From assembly GCA_905250125.1 (NCBI GenBank), contig CAJNOL010000755.1:41496-105495 (forward strand): a stretch of DNA of 64,000 nt, in the 5' to 3' direction. Positions 50,161 to 60,088 of the stretch are shown in pieces (positions within the stretch are counted from its first letter, which is position 1; every line of letters begins with the position of its first letter). Origin of the DNA: Rotaria sordida (lineage: Eukaryota; Rotifera; Eurotatoria; Philodinida; Philodinidae). The translations under genes were made by a program, and so were the position numbers. Under the pieces are notes generated by a model. The model was not told the origin of the DNA, did not search any database, and saw only the letters and a program-made list of their open reading frames with translations.

Positions 50161-52092
50161 CATGGATTCTTACGTTCTTCTGGTACTCTACCGGAAATCA
50201 GACTCAGCCAATACTGGTTGTCAGAGACTCATCCATTTTCACCTAAGCATTTCTACAATTCCTGTGAAGCTAAGCTTTCCAGTACAAATAAGTTTTTTTT
50301 TAATCAATCTCATTATAAAATAATGCTGGATAAAGCTTTCTTATGCAGCGAGAATAAGCAGGAATTGGTTCATATAAAACCATCAAATCTTACTCATGCG
50401 AGAATGAGTAAGCTAAGTAGAAAGAAGCTATTACTATCATTACATCAGGTAACTCTACTTACAATTTCAATACAACGAGCAGAACAAATGATAATGTTAT
50501 ATACTCAGTGATCTTGTATGAGACGTATATATCATTGACAGTATATGCATGATTTATTTTCAACTGCAATTTATTGATGCGAAAAAAAAAGAGTCATTTA
50601 TACTTTCGCATGACGTAGATAAGAATGCGCAATATGAAGGCGTCACCTATTGATTCTATTTTGTGCTTGTGCAAAATCGATTCTCTTTCTTTTGTTTACA
50701 TTCCACCTTCCTATGCGTGATCATTTCGCGTGGAGTCACATTAATGTTGATACTATCGATTATCATTGTATAATGATCAGAGCTGTTAACGTTTTCATCA
50801 ATATTCGTTTACTGAGAATAAATCTTTATGGGTAACCTGATGCATATCATAAATTACGAAAGATTAAAAGTATGATAGCAATGCTTGTTAAATTTCCTTT
50901 TTGAAAACAATCATTTCTACTTGAATGAGGAAGAAATAAAATAATTGTCTGACTGAAAATTTTTGTGATTGATCAGAAATGATTGATCGACAAATATCAA
51001 CGAGTAAAACTTTTCTACTCTTAGATTTGTGCAAAATAATTACATAAAAAAAAGACAATTTGTTAATCGCCACAGCAACGTTAATTTATACGTTTCCTCA
51101 TAATATACAATGAACCAAGTTTATTAGACGATCTAAAGATATATTTGATGATCAAGCAATCTTAGATAAATATTCAATGCTTTTTAAAATAAAACAATGT
51201 CGATTTAGAATTGTTGAATCTATTATCACACTCAACCATGCCATCGTATTTGGTTACTGAATTGAGATAATTTTTTTAACCAGATTTCAAATCAATATTC
51301 AAAGTCTTTTGGTGATATTCTGTCCAGGGTTTCCGATTGTTTTTGGGTTGGTGGATAGGGCTAAAAAATTGGCAGAAAGTCTATAATTTTTTCGCAGTAT
51401 TATTCTTTTTATTTTATGTCGAGACTCAATCTACAGCTTTCGTTATTAACTAAAAATCTTCTACATATAATCAAAGAACCTCATCTATTTTGATAGTTCT
51501 AGTTTGTGTCAGCGGATTTTAGGATACGGATATGACTGTAGATCATCCCATAATCAATACACACAGCCATACCCATATTATAACTAGGTGATGGGTAGTT
51601 GTGAGATGTTAGCCTTCTCAATACCTATACCTACTGCCACCCTCACAGTGGCACTGGCATTGACACTGACACCAACAAGCAGACACTCACCCTCACACAC
51701 AGTTACAGTCACACTTATACCCATACCCACCAACACACCTACCTACATTCACATCTGTAATCACATTCGGCAACTATACTAGAGAAGACAACACATTAGT
51801 AATAATGAAACCATTTCAAACATATATCTAGAGATCGTATTGGGATAGGTAATAGATTATACTAACGACCTATACGAAATTCATGACTCATCTTCGACGA
51901 TCTCACCTTCATCCGATAAACGATCATTGTATTTCAGAACAACTGCATCTGAAATAAATTAGCAGTTCTAGGCCTTGCGCTTCTGACAATAAAATATTTC
52001 TTTCGACGTTTTATATAAAATTATAATTCTCGTTTAGTCATATGATTATCTTTCTTTGTGTTAAACCATGGTAAGAAGAAAGTGGTAAAGAT
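50161..52092. other. Intergenic, C-rich tract at 51630-51755, otherwise nothing recognised
   Basis: A frame at 50038-50511 (157 codons) is the longest here but has no motif. At 51630-51755 a C/A-rich strand (ACACTGACACC, CACACTTATACCC, CCATACCCACC) looks like an eroded telomere-like array. Nothing else recognised. Confidence 0.4.
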
Positions 52093-55000
52093 TCAAGCAT
52101 CGTCCACTTTTACAATCGCGGCAGTAAAAGTAGCGCAACAAGCGATGCAACATGTGCAGCAACAGACCAACAAAAAGCCCACCAATTGAAGGATTAATAT
52201 AATAAATGAAAAATTATAGAGCAATGGATCACAATAGGTTGACAACGCTGTTGAATCAGTAAATTGAACAGAAGACTTTTTTGGAAATACCCATACACAA
52301 CCCTAAAGATTTCATACGTAATCAATTAATATACAACATACTGAGATAGTGTAGGAGTGAAAAGTAGCGTTTTTCAAAGAAGAAACTTTGAAGATTTAAT
52401 ATACGATAATGAAAAAAATGTGTTTTTATATTATCGACTTATTTTATTCTCAAATTCGAATCAAGAAGTCAAATTTCAAGAAATCTCATATAATCTAGCC
52501 TATGAGATAGTTAATTATCATAGATAAAAGTTAAAAATACTAACACTATAATAATTTATAATCTATCTGCTAAGATTATTTATTGTCAGTCTTCCTAGCT
52601 CTACATCACTGACGTCTTAGACAGGTTTGGGCAAGGGGGAAACGGCGGATTTTTGGGATTGCCAATCCTTGAAAATCCATAAAAAATCCGTAAAATCCCA
52701 GAAATCCGTCAAAAATCCCTGAAATACAATTAAAATACGAAAATCCGGAAAAAATCTCAAAAATCCATAAAAAATCTCTGAAATACAATAAAAATCCATG
52801 AAATACATTATTTAAGTCAGTCGCATATGACGAACATGTTGTTTGTTTGATATCGACGAAATCATATTTTTGCATATTTCACTTAAAAAAATTGTTTGTG
52901 TTAGATAAAATGTGTCTAAAACATAACAATCTTACAAGATATGCTGTAAGCTAGAATGTAGAACGCCTTGTGACAGTATGTATAAAGACAAAAGAGCTGA
53001 GAATATGTTTGCTATATAGGTAGCTATCAGAGTGATCGGTTATCTTCGATACAAAAGCACGGAATCTGAACTCTCCTAAAGAATAATTTGCAAAAAAATT
53101 TACAAAATGTATGTGAAAGAGAACTTTTCAGGAGTACAAATACTGATCGATATATCGTCTAACTTTCTCATCATAAACTAATCAGAACAACAATTTATTT
53201 TTGTTTTCATCAACAAAATTTCAAATTATAAAATACGTGTCATTATCTACTTTCGATATATCTTTATCTGAAATTAGTGTCAATCAATGCCTTTGCAGAC
53301 TCTTGACACATCCATCTTACCATCTGATGCCCTCTCTTTCTATGATAAGAGTTTTTACGATTTGGTGGAAAATGTTGCAGGAACATCTGAAGCTAAATTA
53401 ATGGAAATCCAAGGCATCAGAAGTGTTTATTCTTTTCTTCATACAGAAGATGTGTTTGAAATTTTTAATATTTCATGTTCTGCATTAAATATCATTAAAA
53501 AATCCATCTGTTTTGAAGCAGATGACAAAACCTTCATTGTCAAACCAGGTTGTCGAAGCAATATTAAATATCTTCAACAGTTGCTGCATCAAAAACACGA
53601 AGAACATTTAAACGAAATTTCTAGTAAACCTAAACGCAATAAACATTCGATGTCGAAACAAAATGGGAATAGTGCTATTGATAATACTCAAGATTCAATT
53701 CAATCAAAATCAACACCTTCTCAACAGAATTATACAACATCATCGGGTTAATTTTATTCTAATTTTTATTTTTACTCTATTAGCTGGGACTTTGCATACT
53801 AAATTGATAAATCTATTGTAAAAACTTCAAAGAGTCAGACACTTTTGTATAGAAAATTTTTTATACTGCGGAAGATGTTTACTATATGATTAGAAATGTT
53901 TTTTGCTTTGATTCTATCGATAAATGTTAATGCAAATAAAAGTATTTCTGCTTTACCTTAAATAAAATTGCTGTAGCAATTGAAATATGAGCTATAAACT
54001 TTGTAATCAAAGTTTAGACTTCTTCCATATCATTCACCGACATTATGAGAAAAAAAGAATTGTTAGTCTGATTTGCTAGTAGCTAGTTTAATCATGTCTT
54101 CGATTGATTGGGAAATAAACAATTATTTTGAATAAAATATATTAATTTAGATAATTTGAACACAATTAATCATCATGATTTTATAATTCATATGTTGAAT
54201 GAATGGATTAAAAACAATGCTGCTGAATTTGATATTCCAAATGGGAAATTAATTGAGAACGAAGATTTTCGACTTTCAATTGGTGGTAATAAATCTGATA
54301 TATCAGCATCTATATTATGTTCATGTGGAATTAATATTCAATTGGGCAGTATTCATGGAAACATTTCCTTGAGTAATTATTATAAACATTTGAAATCAAA
54401 GAAGTGTATTAAAAAGAAGAAAATATCGAAATACGTTAATGATAAATCGAACGAAATTGTCGAGCAAGCATCGTCTGATGCTGAAAGACCACAAAGTAAT
54501 TCAATTTCTGAAGATATACAATGTCTAGCATCAACTATTTCTATTGATAAACCTGCAACCATGGGTAAATTATGTAAACGAACAACTGATCAAGATAATA
54601 ACAGTTTCTCAAAAAAAAAACGTGTTTGATAATGCATTTATATACATGTATTTATTTATCATTAGTGAATATTTTATTAATTCATTTATTTATATTTATT
54701 AGATTTTCACACTTTTGTTTGTTCATGTGAAATTTTTTTTATGTATATTACTGTGTTTTATTTCTATCTGCTTTCTATTTGAATTGATTAAGACAAAAAA
54801 AGAATTCATACGATTTATTTCGTGATATATCCTTATTCAATACGTTCTGTTGTCTATTAGTTCAAATTGTTTATTTAACGGTCAACTTGTCCTTGATGAA
54901 CTTTTAACGGTCGAATAGTTAAGAAAGAAGAAGATCGATTCTATGAAATTCAAAAAGCATATTTCAGAACGATTAACTTAATCTCTCTCGTTCGTTTTTG

Positions 55001-58000
55001 TAAGCTAGAAAAAATTTTAATCTATATTTTCTCTTTTTTTTCTCTGCATATATATATATCGAAGACTTTTCTCTTCAAAATCATTTATTATCTGTTACTA
55101 TTCGAAAGCTTACGCATTCAGATAATTTAAACGAAACAAATCTTTTGTTTTTTTTGTAAAGAAAAAATAAAAAGATGTTTCGTACATTTTCACCTCTTGT
55201 TTTGCCTGATGATATTCTTTCTTTCGAAGGAGAAGGATTTCTCGACTTGGTGAACAAAACATGTGGAGGTATTTTTAAAGAATTGATGGAAGTGCTTTCA
55301 ATCAATACAGTATACAAATTACTTTTGATTGAAAACGATATTCTTTCTGTCTTTCAGAAAAAATATCTAGAACTTGAAAAAATAACAGAAAGACCCTGTC
55401 TTCATCTCGATGATGGTAGTATCTTGCTTAAGCCTGGATTACGTTTGGATTTTGATCGTTTTATTGCAGCTCTTCATGCTGTGAACGACAAGAATCAACA
55501 CCAGGAACGAACAGATAGTTCGAATAATGATTTTCTTTCGTTGTTTAAAATACTCATGAAATCATTTCAAATAAATGAAGACAAAGATTCAAGAGACAAT
55601 TTCTCGTTTCTGTTAGTTTTCATTGAACATATTTTGAGTAATCTTCTCAAAAATAAAAACAACTATCAATACGATGAAGCTGTACTGCACTTTGCACAAC
55701 CATTGTACATATGGGGAGGAAGAAATGCGTATGAATTTATTCGCATGAATCTCCCAGGAGCACTTCCATCTTTGTCTACCTTGAATGATAGTCTCAAAAA
55801 AGCTGGAGGATGTATTGAAGAAGCTGGATTTCGATTCGATGCCCTTCATGAACATCAAAAGTCGTTGGACTATCAGACAGCCGTTTGTTTCGAAGACTAT
55901 ATTGGAGTGATAAAAAAGTTCAAATATAATGCTTCAACAAATACTTTCAGTGGATTTTCAGTTCCATTGAAACATGGTTTGCCTGTTGCTCGTCATTTTC
56001 AAACTAATTCTTTCAATCAATTGAGAAATTGGATTGAGACGGAAGATAAATCATCTTACCTCAATATACATATGGTTCAGCCTCTGTTTGCATCTAATCC
56101 ATATTCATCGCCATTTTTGTTAGCTGTCTATGGGCTTAGCAACAAGTTTGAAGCCGTTGATGTTTTACATCGATGGTTACGGATTTTTGAAAAATCTCGA
56201 GAATTGAATGTTCGTGTTGCTGCATATTCTACCAATTGTGATTCTCGATACCTTCTTTCTATGAGACTTGCTACAGGATTTTTTGCAAAATATAATAATA
56301 TTGCCATATGTGATCGTGTTGATGCACTTGAAATCGATTTACCACAAGAGTGGAAAGCTTGGTTTTTCATGCCGATTCGGCAAATCCTTTTCTGTTTTCA
56401 AGATCCAGTACATCTGTGTACGAAACTTCGTAATCGTATTCTTTCTGATACATCCTCTCTATTGATTGGAAAAGAAGAAGTTTCAATTGAAGTATTGATG
56501 GAACTGATTGAAAGTAAATCAAAACTTGTTCATGGTCTTGTTCAGACGGATGTCAATCCGAAATATCGACAGAATTTCACATCTTGTCTTAATCTCTCAG
56601 ATGATGATGTACTTGTAGCATTGGAAGATATTGAAGGTTCCCAAGCTACACGGATTTATTTGCGTCTTTTACGTAGTATCGTGTTACCGTATGTGGAGCA
56701 CAATACACCGATTATTGATCGTATTTATCATAGTTGGTTTGGAGTTTTTTCGTGCCGTACATGGCAAACTTGGTTACATGTAGTGGATGAAACAGAAATG
56801 CCAGAATTCCATACTGATGAACGAATAAATGATATGTTTATCACTACTACAGCACATTTCTCAGTTGAGCTCAATGCTCATAGTTTACTTGGAATTTGCC
56901 TTCTTGTAGCACAAAAACAACTACCTGAATCTGCTCTTGCTATATCGAATTGCCATTCACAGTCGTGTGAATCTACGTTTACACTTACTAGATCGATGTC
57001 AGGTACGTTTTCATCAATAGTGAATTTTACTATTGAACAATTTCTTAAACGAGCCGGTAAACTTTCGGTGCTCACCGAAATAGAAAACCAGAGCGGGTCT
57101 GGTCAGTTGAAATGTCCACTTAAATTTCCTAAACATGACAAACGACAATGGAAACAGACAATTTTGAAAAAACAAACTGCTGATTCATCTATAAGTCTTC
57201 TCACGATTGATAAGATTCGAAAAACTGTCTATCGAGCATTTGATAATGGATATAATCTTCTCTCTACAGTTGATGTCAATACTGTTCTAGAAAAAAGAAA
57301 AAAATTCGATTTCTCAAGTGAGCTCGTTTGTACGAGCTCAGTTTAGCACAAAATTTTAAAAAGTCTCGTATAATGGTGTTGAAACATATTCGTCTGACGA
57401 TGAATATGATTATAAACATAAAATTGATCCGTCAGCGAACGTAGAGGAAGAACACACATCTGATGATGAAGAAAATGTATTCTCTGTTTCGGCAAGTGGA
57501 AAAACACATTTTCATGGGATGAGAGTATACGATAATATACCTTCTTCGCAATCAAATTCTTATTTTTGCGTTGAAATTGACGGAAAACAAAAATTCATTC
57601 ATAAACAGGCAGCTTGCTGGCTTTTAACCGATGAGAAAGCATCTCTATCAGCTGATCGAGTTAAACGGGTTCAGCAGGCAAATTAGTAAATACTTGGCGG
57701 AATAGTATAGTAAATTCTATAGGTAGATAAATAGTTTTTGTTCTTTCTTTTTCATTTTTCTGATTTTTGTTGTGTTTCTTTGCTCATTTTTTTCAATAAA
57801 ATACGACAAACTAATATCCTCTGGAGTCCCAGTTGGTTTGATACCCGTCATAACAGGTGACGTATCTAGGCAACTGACGATGCCAGATTTCTTTTTACTA
57901 TGACTTAATCTATTGTCTCTCATTATAAGGTTCTGTGCAAAACCTCTGAAGTACGACCAAAATCCCGAAAATCCTGTAAAAATCCCTGAAATCCCGTAAA

Positions 58001-58786
58001 AATCCCTGAAATCCCGTAAAAATTCCTGAAATCCCGTAAAAATCCCTGAAATCTCGTGAAAATACCGGAAATCCCGCGTAAATCCCAAAATCTTCTGAAA
58101 ATCTTATGAGAATCCGCAAAATCCTAAAAATACGGAAAAAATCCTGAAAATCCCGAAAATACGCAATCCGCCGTTTCCCCCTTGGGTTTGGGTTTGTCTA
58201 TGGGTGAAGAGAAGATTCATATCTCTTCAATCATAGTCAGTCGCTCACAGTCATTCGTAAGATTCAATTACGTACCACGATCATCCAACACATAGTGAGT
58301 GAACAGAACAAGAATATTATAATTCCCAGTATAATATATACTTTTGTTTTAATTGAGTTTGACAAAAGTGCTACACAACATAATTTAATGAAATTCTACA
58401 AGAAAATCATAACAAAGCGTTAATATATCTTAATATTTGAATAGCAGATGTACTCTTACCAAAACCAGAGTAGCAGTCATCCAAACTATGCTTGCAGCAC
58501 TTGTCACAATCAAGAAAAGTGGAATTCTTGGTTCCATGGGACATTTATCACGCTTTATAATGCCGATAGTTAACATAGTAATTGGCACAGCCAAGGAGAT
58601 AATATTCATTACATTGAGGAAAGATAAGCATACAATCGAATCAACTTTAGATAGTAAAGATTCTTTACTACCATGATATCTTGACTGTTGTTTTAACTTT
58701 GATGATATGGTATTCTAGATAGGGATACACATCGTCAGTGAACAAGATGAAGTTCATTATATTACCACTTCCTCGATCAAAACCAT
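52093..58786 (-). CDS. TMEM272-like four-helix membrane protein, large intron occupied by a transposon
   Basis: Minus-strand exons 58766-58786, 58460-58714 and 52093-52302, all phase 0, give 161 aa. Exon 2 starts NTISSKLKQQSRYHGSKESL and holds two hydrophobic segments around PITMLTIGIIKRDKCPMEPRI; the IG...CP...P.iPLFLIV pattern is typical of the TMEM272-like family of animal multi-pass proteins. Exon 3 starts GCVWVFPKKSSVQFTD, then STYCDPLLYNFSF and a long Cys-rich helix (VGFLLVCCCTCCIACC), ending VKVDDA. Phase and family pattern agree across the 6157-nt intron. That intron contains the 5553-bp transposon in opposite orientation; without it and one target duplication copy the intron would be about 596 nt. 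The function of the family is unknown. The plus-strand open frame over exon 2 (58437-58676) is a shadow. Confidence 0.72.
52660..52805. repeat. Left subterminal repeat array of the transposon
   Basis: Repeated AAATCC units (AAAAATCCCTGAAATACAAT, AAAATCCATAAAAAATC) on the plus strand, more eroded than the right end. These are likely transposase-binding repeats by analogy with other DNA transposons. Confidence 0.65.
53287..54629 (+). CDS. Transposon accessory protein: copy of transposase N-domain plus zinc-finger-like region
   Basis: Exon 1, 53287-53746, and exon 2, 54151-54629, join in phase 1 over a 404-nt intron (GTTAAT...TTTAG; weak donor), giving 312 aa. Exon 2 has no ATG before position 54192, which supports splicing. 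Residues 1-110 align by eye with the transposase N-domain: ILPSDALSFYDKSFYDLV versus VLPDDILSFEGEGFLDLV, then FIVKPGCR versus ILLKPGLR. Exon 2 has a CSCG...H...C arrangement (CSCGINIQLGS, then YYKHLKSKKC) that could bind zinc, and basic stretches KKKKISK and SKKKRV that could be nuclear signals. By analogy with truncated P-element proteins it could repress or assist transposition; that is inference. If unspliced, exon 1 alone gives a 154-aa protein. Confidence 0.62.
55175..57686 (+). CDS. Putative DDE-type transposase (821 aa)
   Basis: Exon 1, 55175-57317, and exon 2, 57364-57686, are joined by a 46-nt intron (GTGAGC...AAAAAG), phase 1. Without splicing the frame stops at 57346. The N-domain (1-110) is shared with the neighbouring transposon gene. 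Candidate catalytic acidic residues are Asp356 (STNCDSRYLL), Asp410 (FCFQDPVHLCTKLRNR) and Glu599 (SQSCESTFTLTRSMSGTFSS), with a roughly 190-residue helical insertion between the last two, which also has TDVNPKYRQNF and FSVELNAHS. This spacing resembles hAT and P transposases. I recall similar QD-x-VH and ELNAH patterns in uncharacterised cnidarian and sponge proteins but cannot verify. The C-terminal exon is acidic (SSDDEYDY, TSDDEENVF), then a compact domain ending KRVQQAN. The assignment rests on context: it fills an element with TIRs. Confidence 0.75.
57958..58163. repeat. Right subterminal repeat array of the transposon
   Basis: About four near-identical units AAATCCCTGAAATCCCGTAA, then diverged ones. 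Minus-strand frames over it (57717-58119) read repetitive GFxRDFRDFYGISGIF-like sequence and are artefacts. Confidence 0.8.
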
Positions 58787-59162
58787 CTCGGTAATATAGA
58801 AATCTAAAATTTGACATAAAATGAATGATCCACAAGCAGTAGATTTTAGAAAGAGAAAACGGAATAAAAAAAAAACAATTTTTGATCAATTCTAGCGCTA
58901 AACAATTCAGAAATTATGATTTAGCCAAAAAAGCAATATTTGCAGCTCATTCAGTTTTGCAAAATATTCATTCATTTTATTTTGAAAATATATTATGTGT
59001 AGCAATCTAACTATTCACAACAGTATTCATCCAAGTTTTGAACACTGATTTATGAGGTACTGGTACATTTATGATAAATATATGATACCATCCCATTCGT
59101 TAGCACAATCTAATATGATTGACTTCAAATAGGGTATATGGTAAAATTAGAAGTTCAGCTTT

Positions 59163-60088
59163 CTATGCAAGCTCTAATAAGATAAATATTTTCTTCAAGG
59201 GGTTCGATAGCACTAATGCTGTTTCGCATGCTTCCAGAAAATTAAATTTGAATAGCACTGTATGTTTATTAGCTGTCGAATGTTTTTCAGCAAAGTCTTG
59301 CGTTACATGTTAATGGAAAGAAGTCGATTGCACGGTGCACATTTTCAATATTCTCGACTTGTCTTTTTTTTTACCCATTTATGTGCTTTGATGTCATCAT
59401 AGTGCTACGATAGTTATTTCGTCGAAATACATGATTCAGATATTCATGTAAATGCATATATAACACCACCGTAAATACTGCATTATCATTATGTAACACG
59501 CAGTGTAGAATTGGGTTTCCAATGTATACAATTTAATCAAATGATCAACACTACGTTTGTGACTAAGTGAGAAATTTTTGAAAAGTGTGGTGACTGTATC
59601 TGATCCTTTATGGTGTAGAGCAACAATTTTCTGTTGAACAAATTCCTGCAAAATTTTATAGCTTTTGCCTTCGATTTTATTCTGAACCAATTTTTGGAGG
59701 ATGAATGGATGAGAAATAAAAGCTACGATTTGCGCATCTGTTGCTTTCTTAGTCGATGCATGTCCTTAAACCCAATTATCGAGAATATGTTTAGTATTTA
59801 CCGTTGGTACAAGTCGAAATTCATCATTAACACGAAAGAAGCATAGTGAAATTGATCAGAATCAGGGTGCTTGAATAGATTTCGAATTTGATCATTCTTA
59901 GCTTCTCGATAGGCAGTCATCTTATGCCGATTTAAGGTAGAACGATCACAGCCACGATCAATGAGCATTTTAGCAATTTTCTTGTGGCCATGAAAACAAG
60001 CAGCATGCGAAGCTGTATTGCCATTAGATTGCAAAGCACTGATTTTTTCATAAGTCATTGAAGATAATATTTCAGTGACTTTTTTCAT
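59163..60088 (-). pseudogene. Degraded ankyrin-repeat gene
   Basis: The best exon (59802-60088, start MKKVTEILSS) carries an ankyrin repeat, NGNTASHAACFHGHKKIAKM, then DRGCDRSTLN, and ends at a GTAAAT donor. Further coding-like minus-strand pieces are KATDAQIVAFISHPFILQKL (about 59660-59720), GNPILHCVLHNDNAVFTVVL in a shifted frame (about 59455-59515), and NKHTVLFKFNFLEACETALV (59163-59272), after an acceptor. The pieces do not join in one frame: at about 59520 the ankyrin reading shifts by two, and the first intron cannot be closed in phase. Ankyrin proteins are large families in bdelloids. I judge this a pseudogene, though a sequence error could explain one of the breaks. Confidence 0.55.

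Larger units (their letters stand above)
52632..58184 (+). mobile_element. Complete 5553-bp two-gene DNA transposon
   Basis: Both ends read CAAGGGGGAAACGGCGGATT (20-bp perfect TIR, 52632-52651 and, inverted, 58165-58184). The flanks are exact 8-bp duplications GGTTTGGG (52624-52631 and 58185-58192). Inside each end lie A/T-rich subterminal arrays of AAATCC(C/G)TGAAAT. Two plus-strand genes are intact: a smaller N-domain/zinc-finger-like protein and an 821-aa putative transposase. Eight-bp duplications and a CA terminus fit hAT-like or P-like DDE elements, but I cannot place it in a named superfamily. Perfect TIRs and duplications plus open genes suggest recent, possibly current activity. Confidence 0.9.

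Noticed and set aside
50038..50511. 157-codon plus-strand frame
   Set aside because: No domain, signal or splice context; it begins in a degenerate low-complexity region. It remains possible but unsupported.
52606..52875. Minus-strand frames rich in Phe, Gly and Asp
   Set aside because: They cover the left TIR and its subterminal repeats; no gene.
57717..58119. Minus-strand frames rich in Phe, Arg and Gly
   Set aside because: They are the subterminal AAATCCCTGAAATCCC repeats of the transposon read in open frames.
58437..58676. 79-codon plus-strand frame that looks like a membrane protein C-terminus
   Set aside because: The minus strand of the same region gives a better spliced exon of a TMEM272-like protein, whose phase fits exon 3 at 52302.
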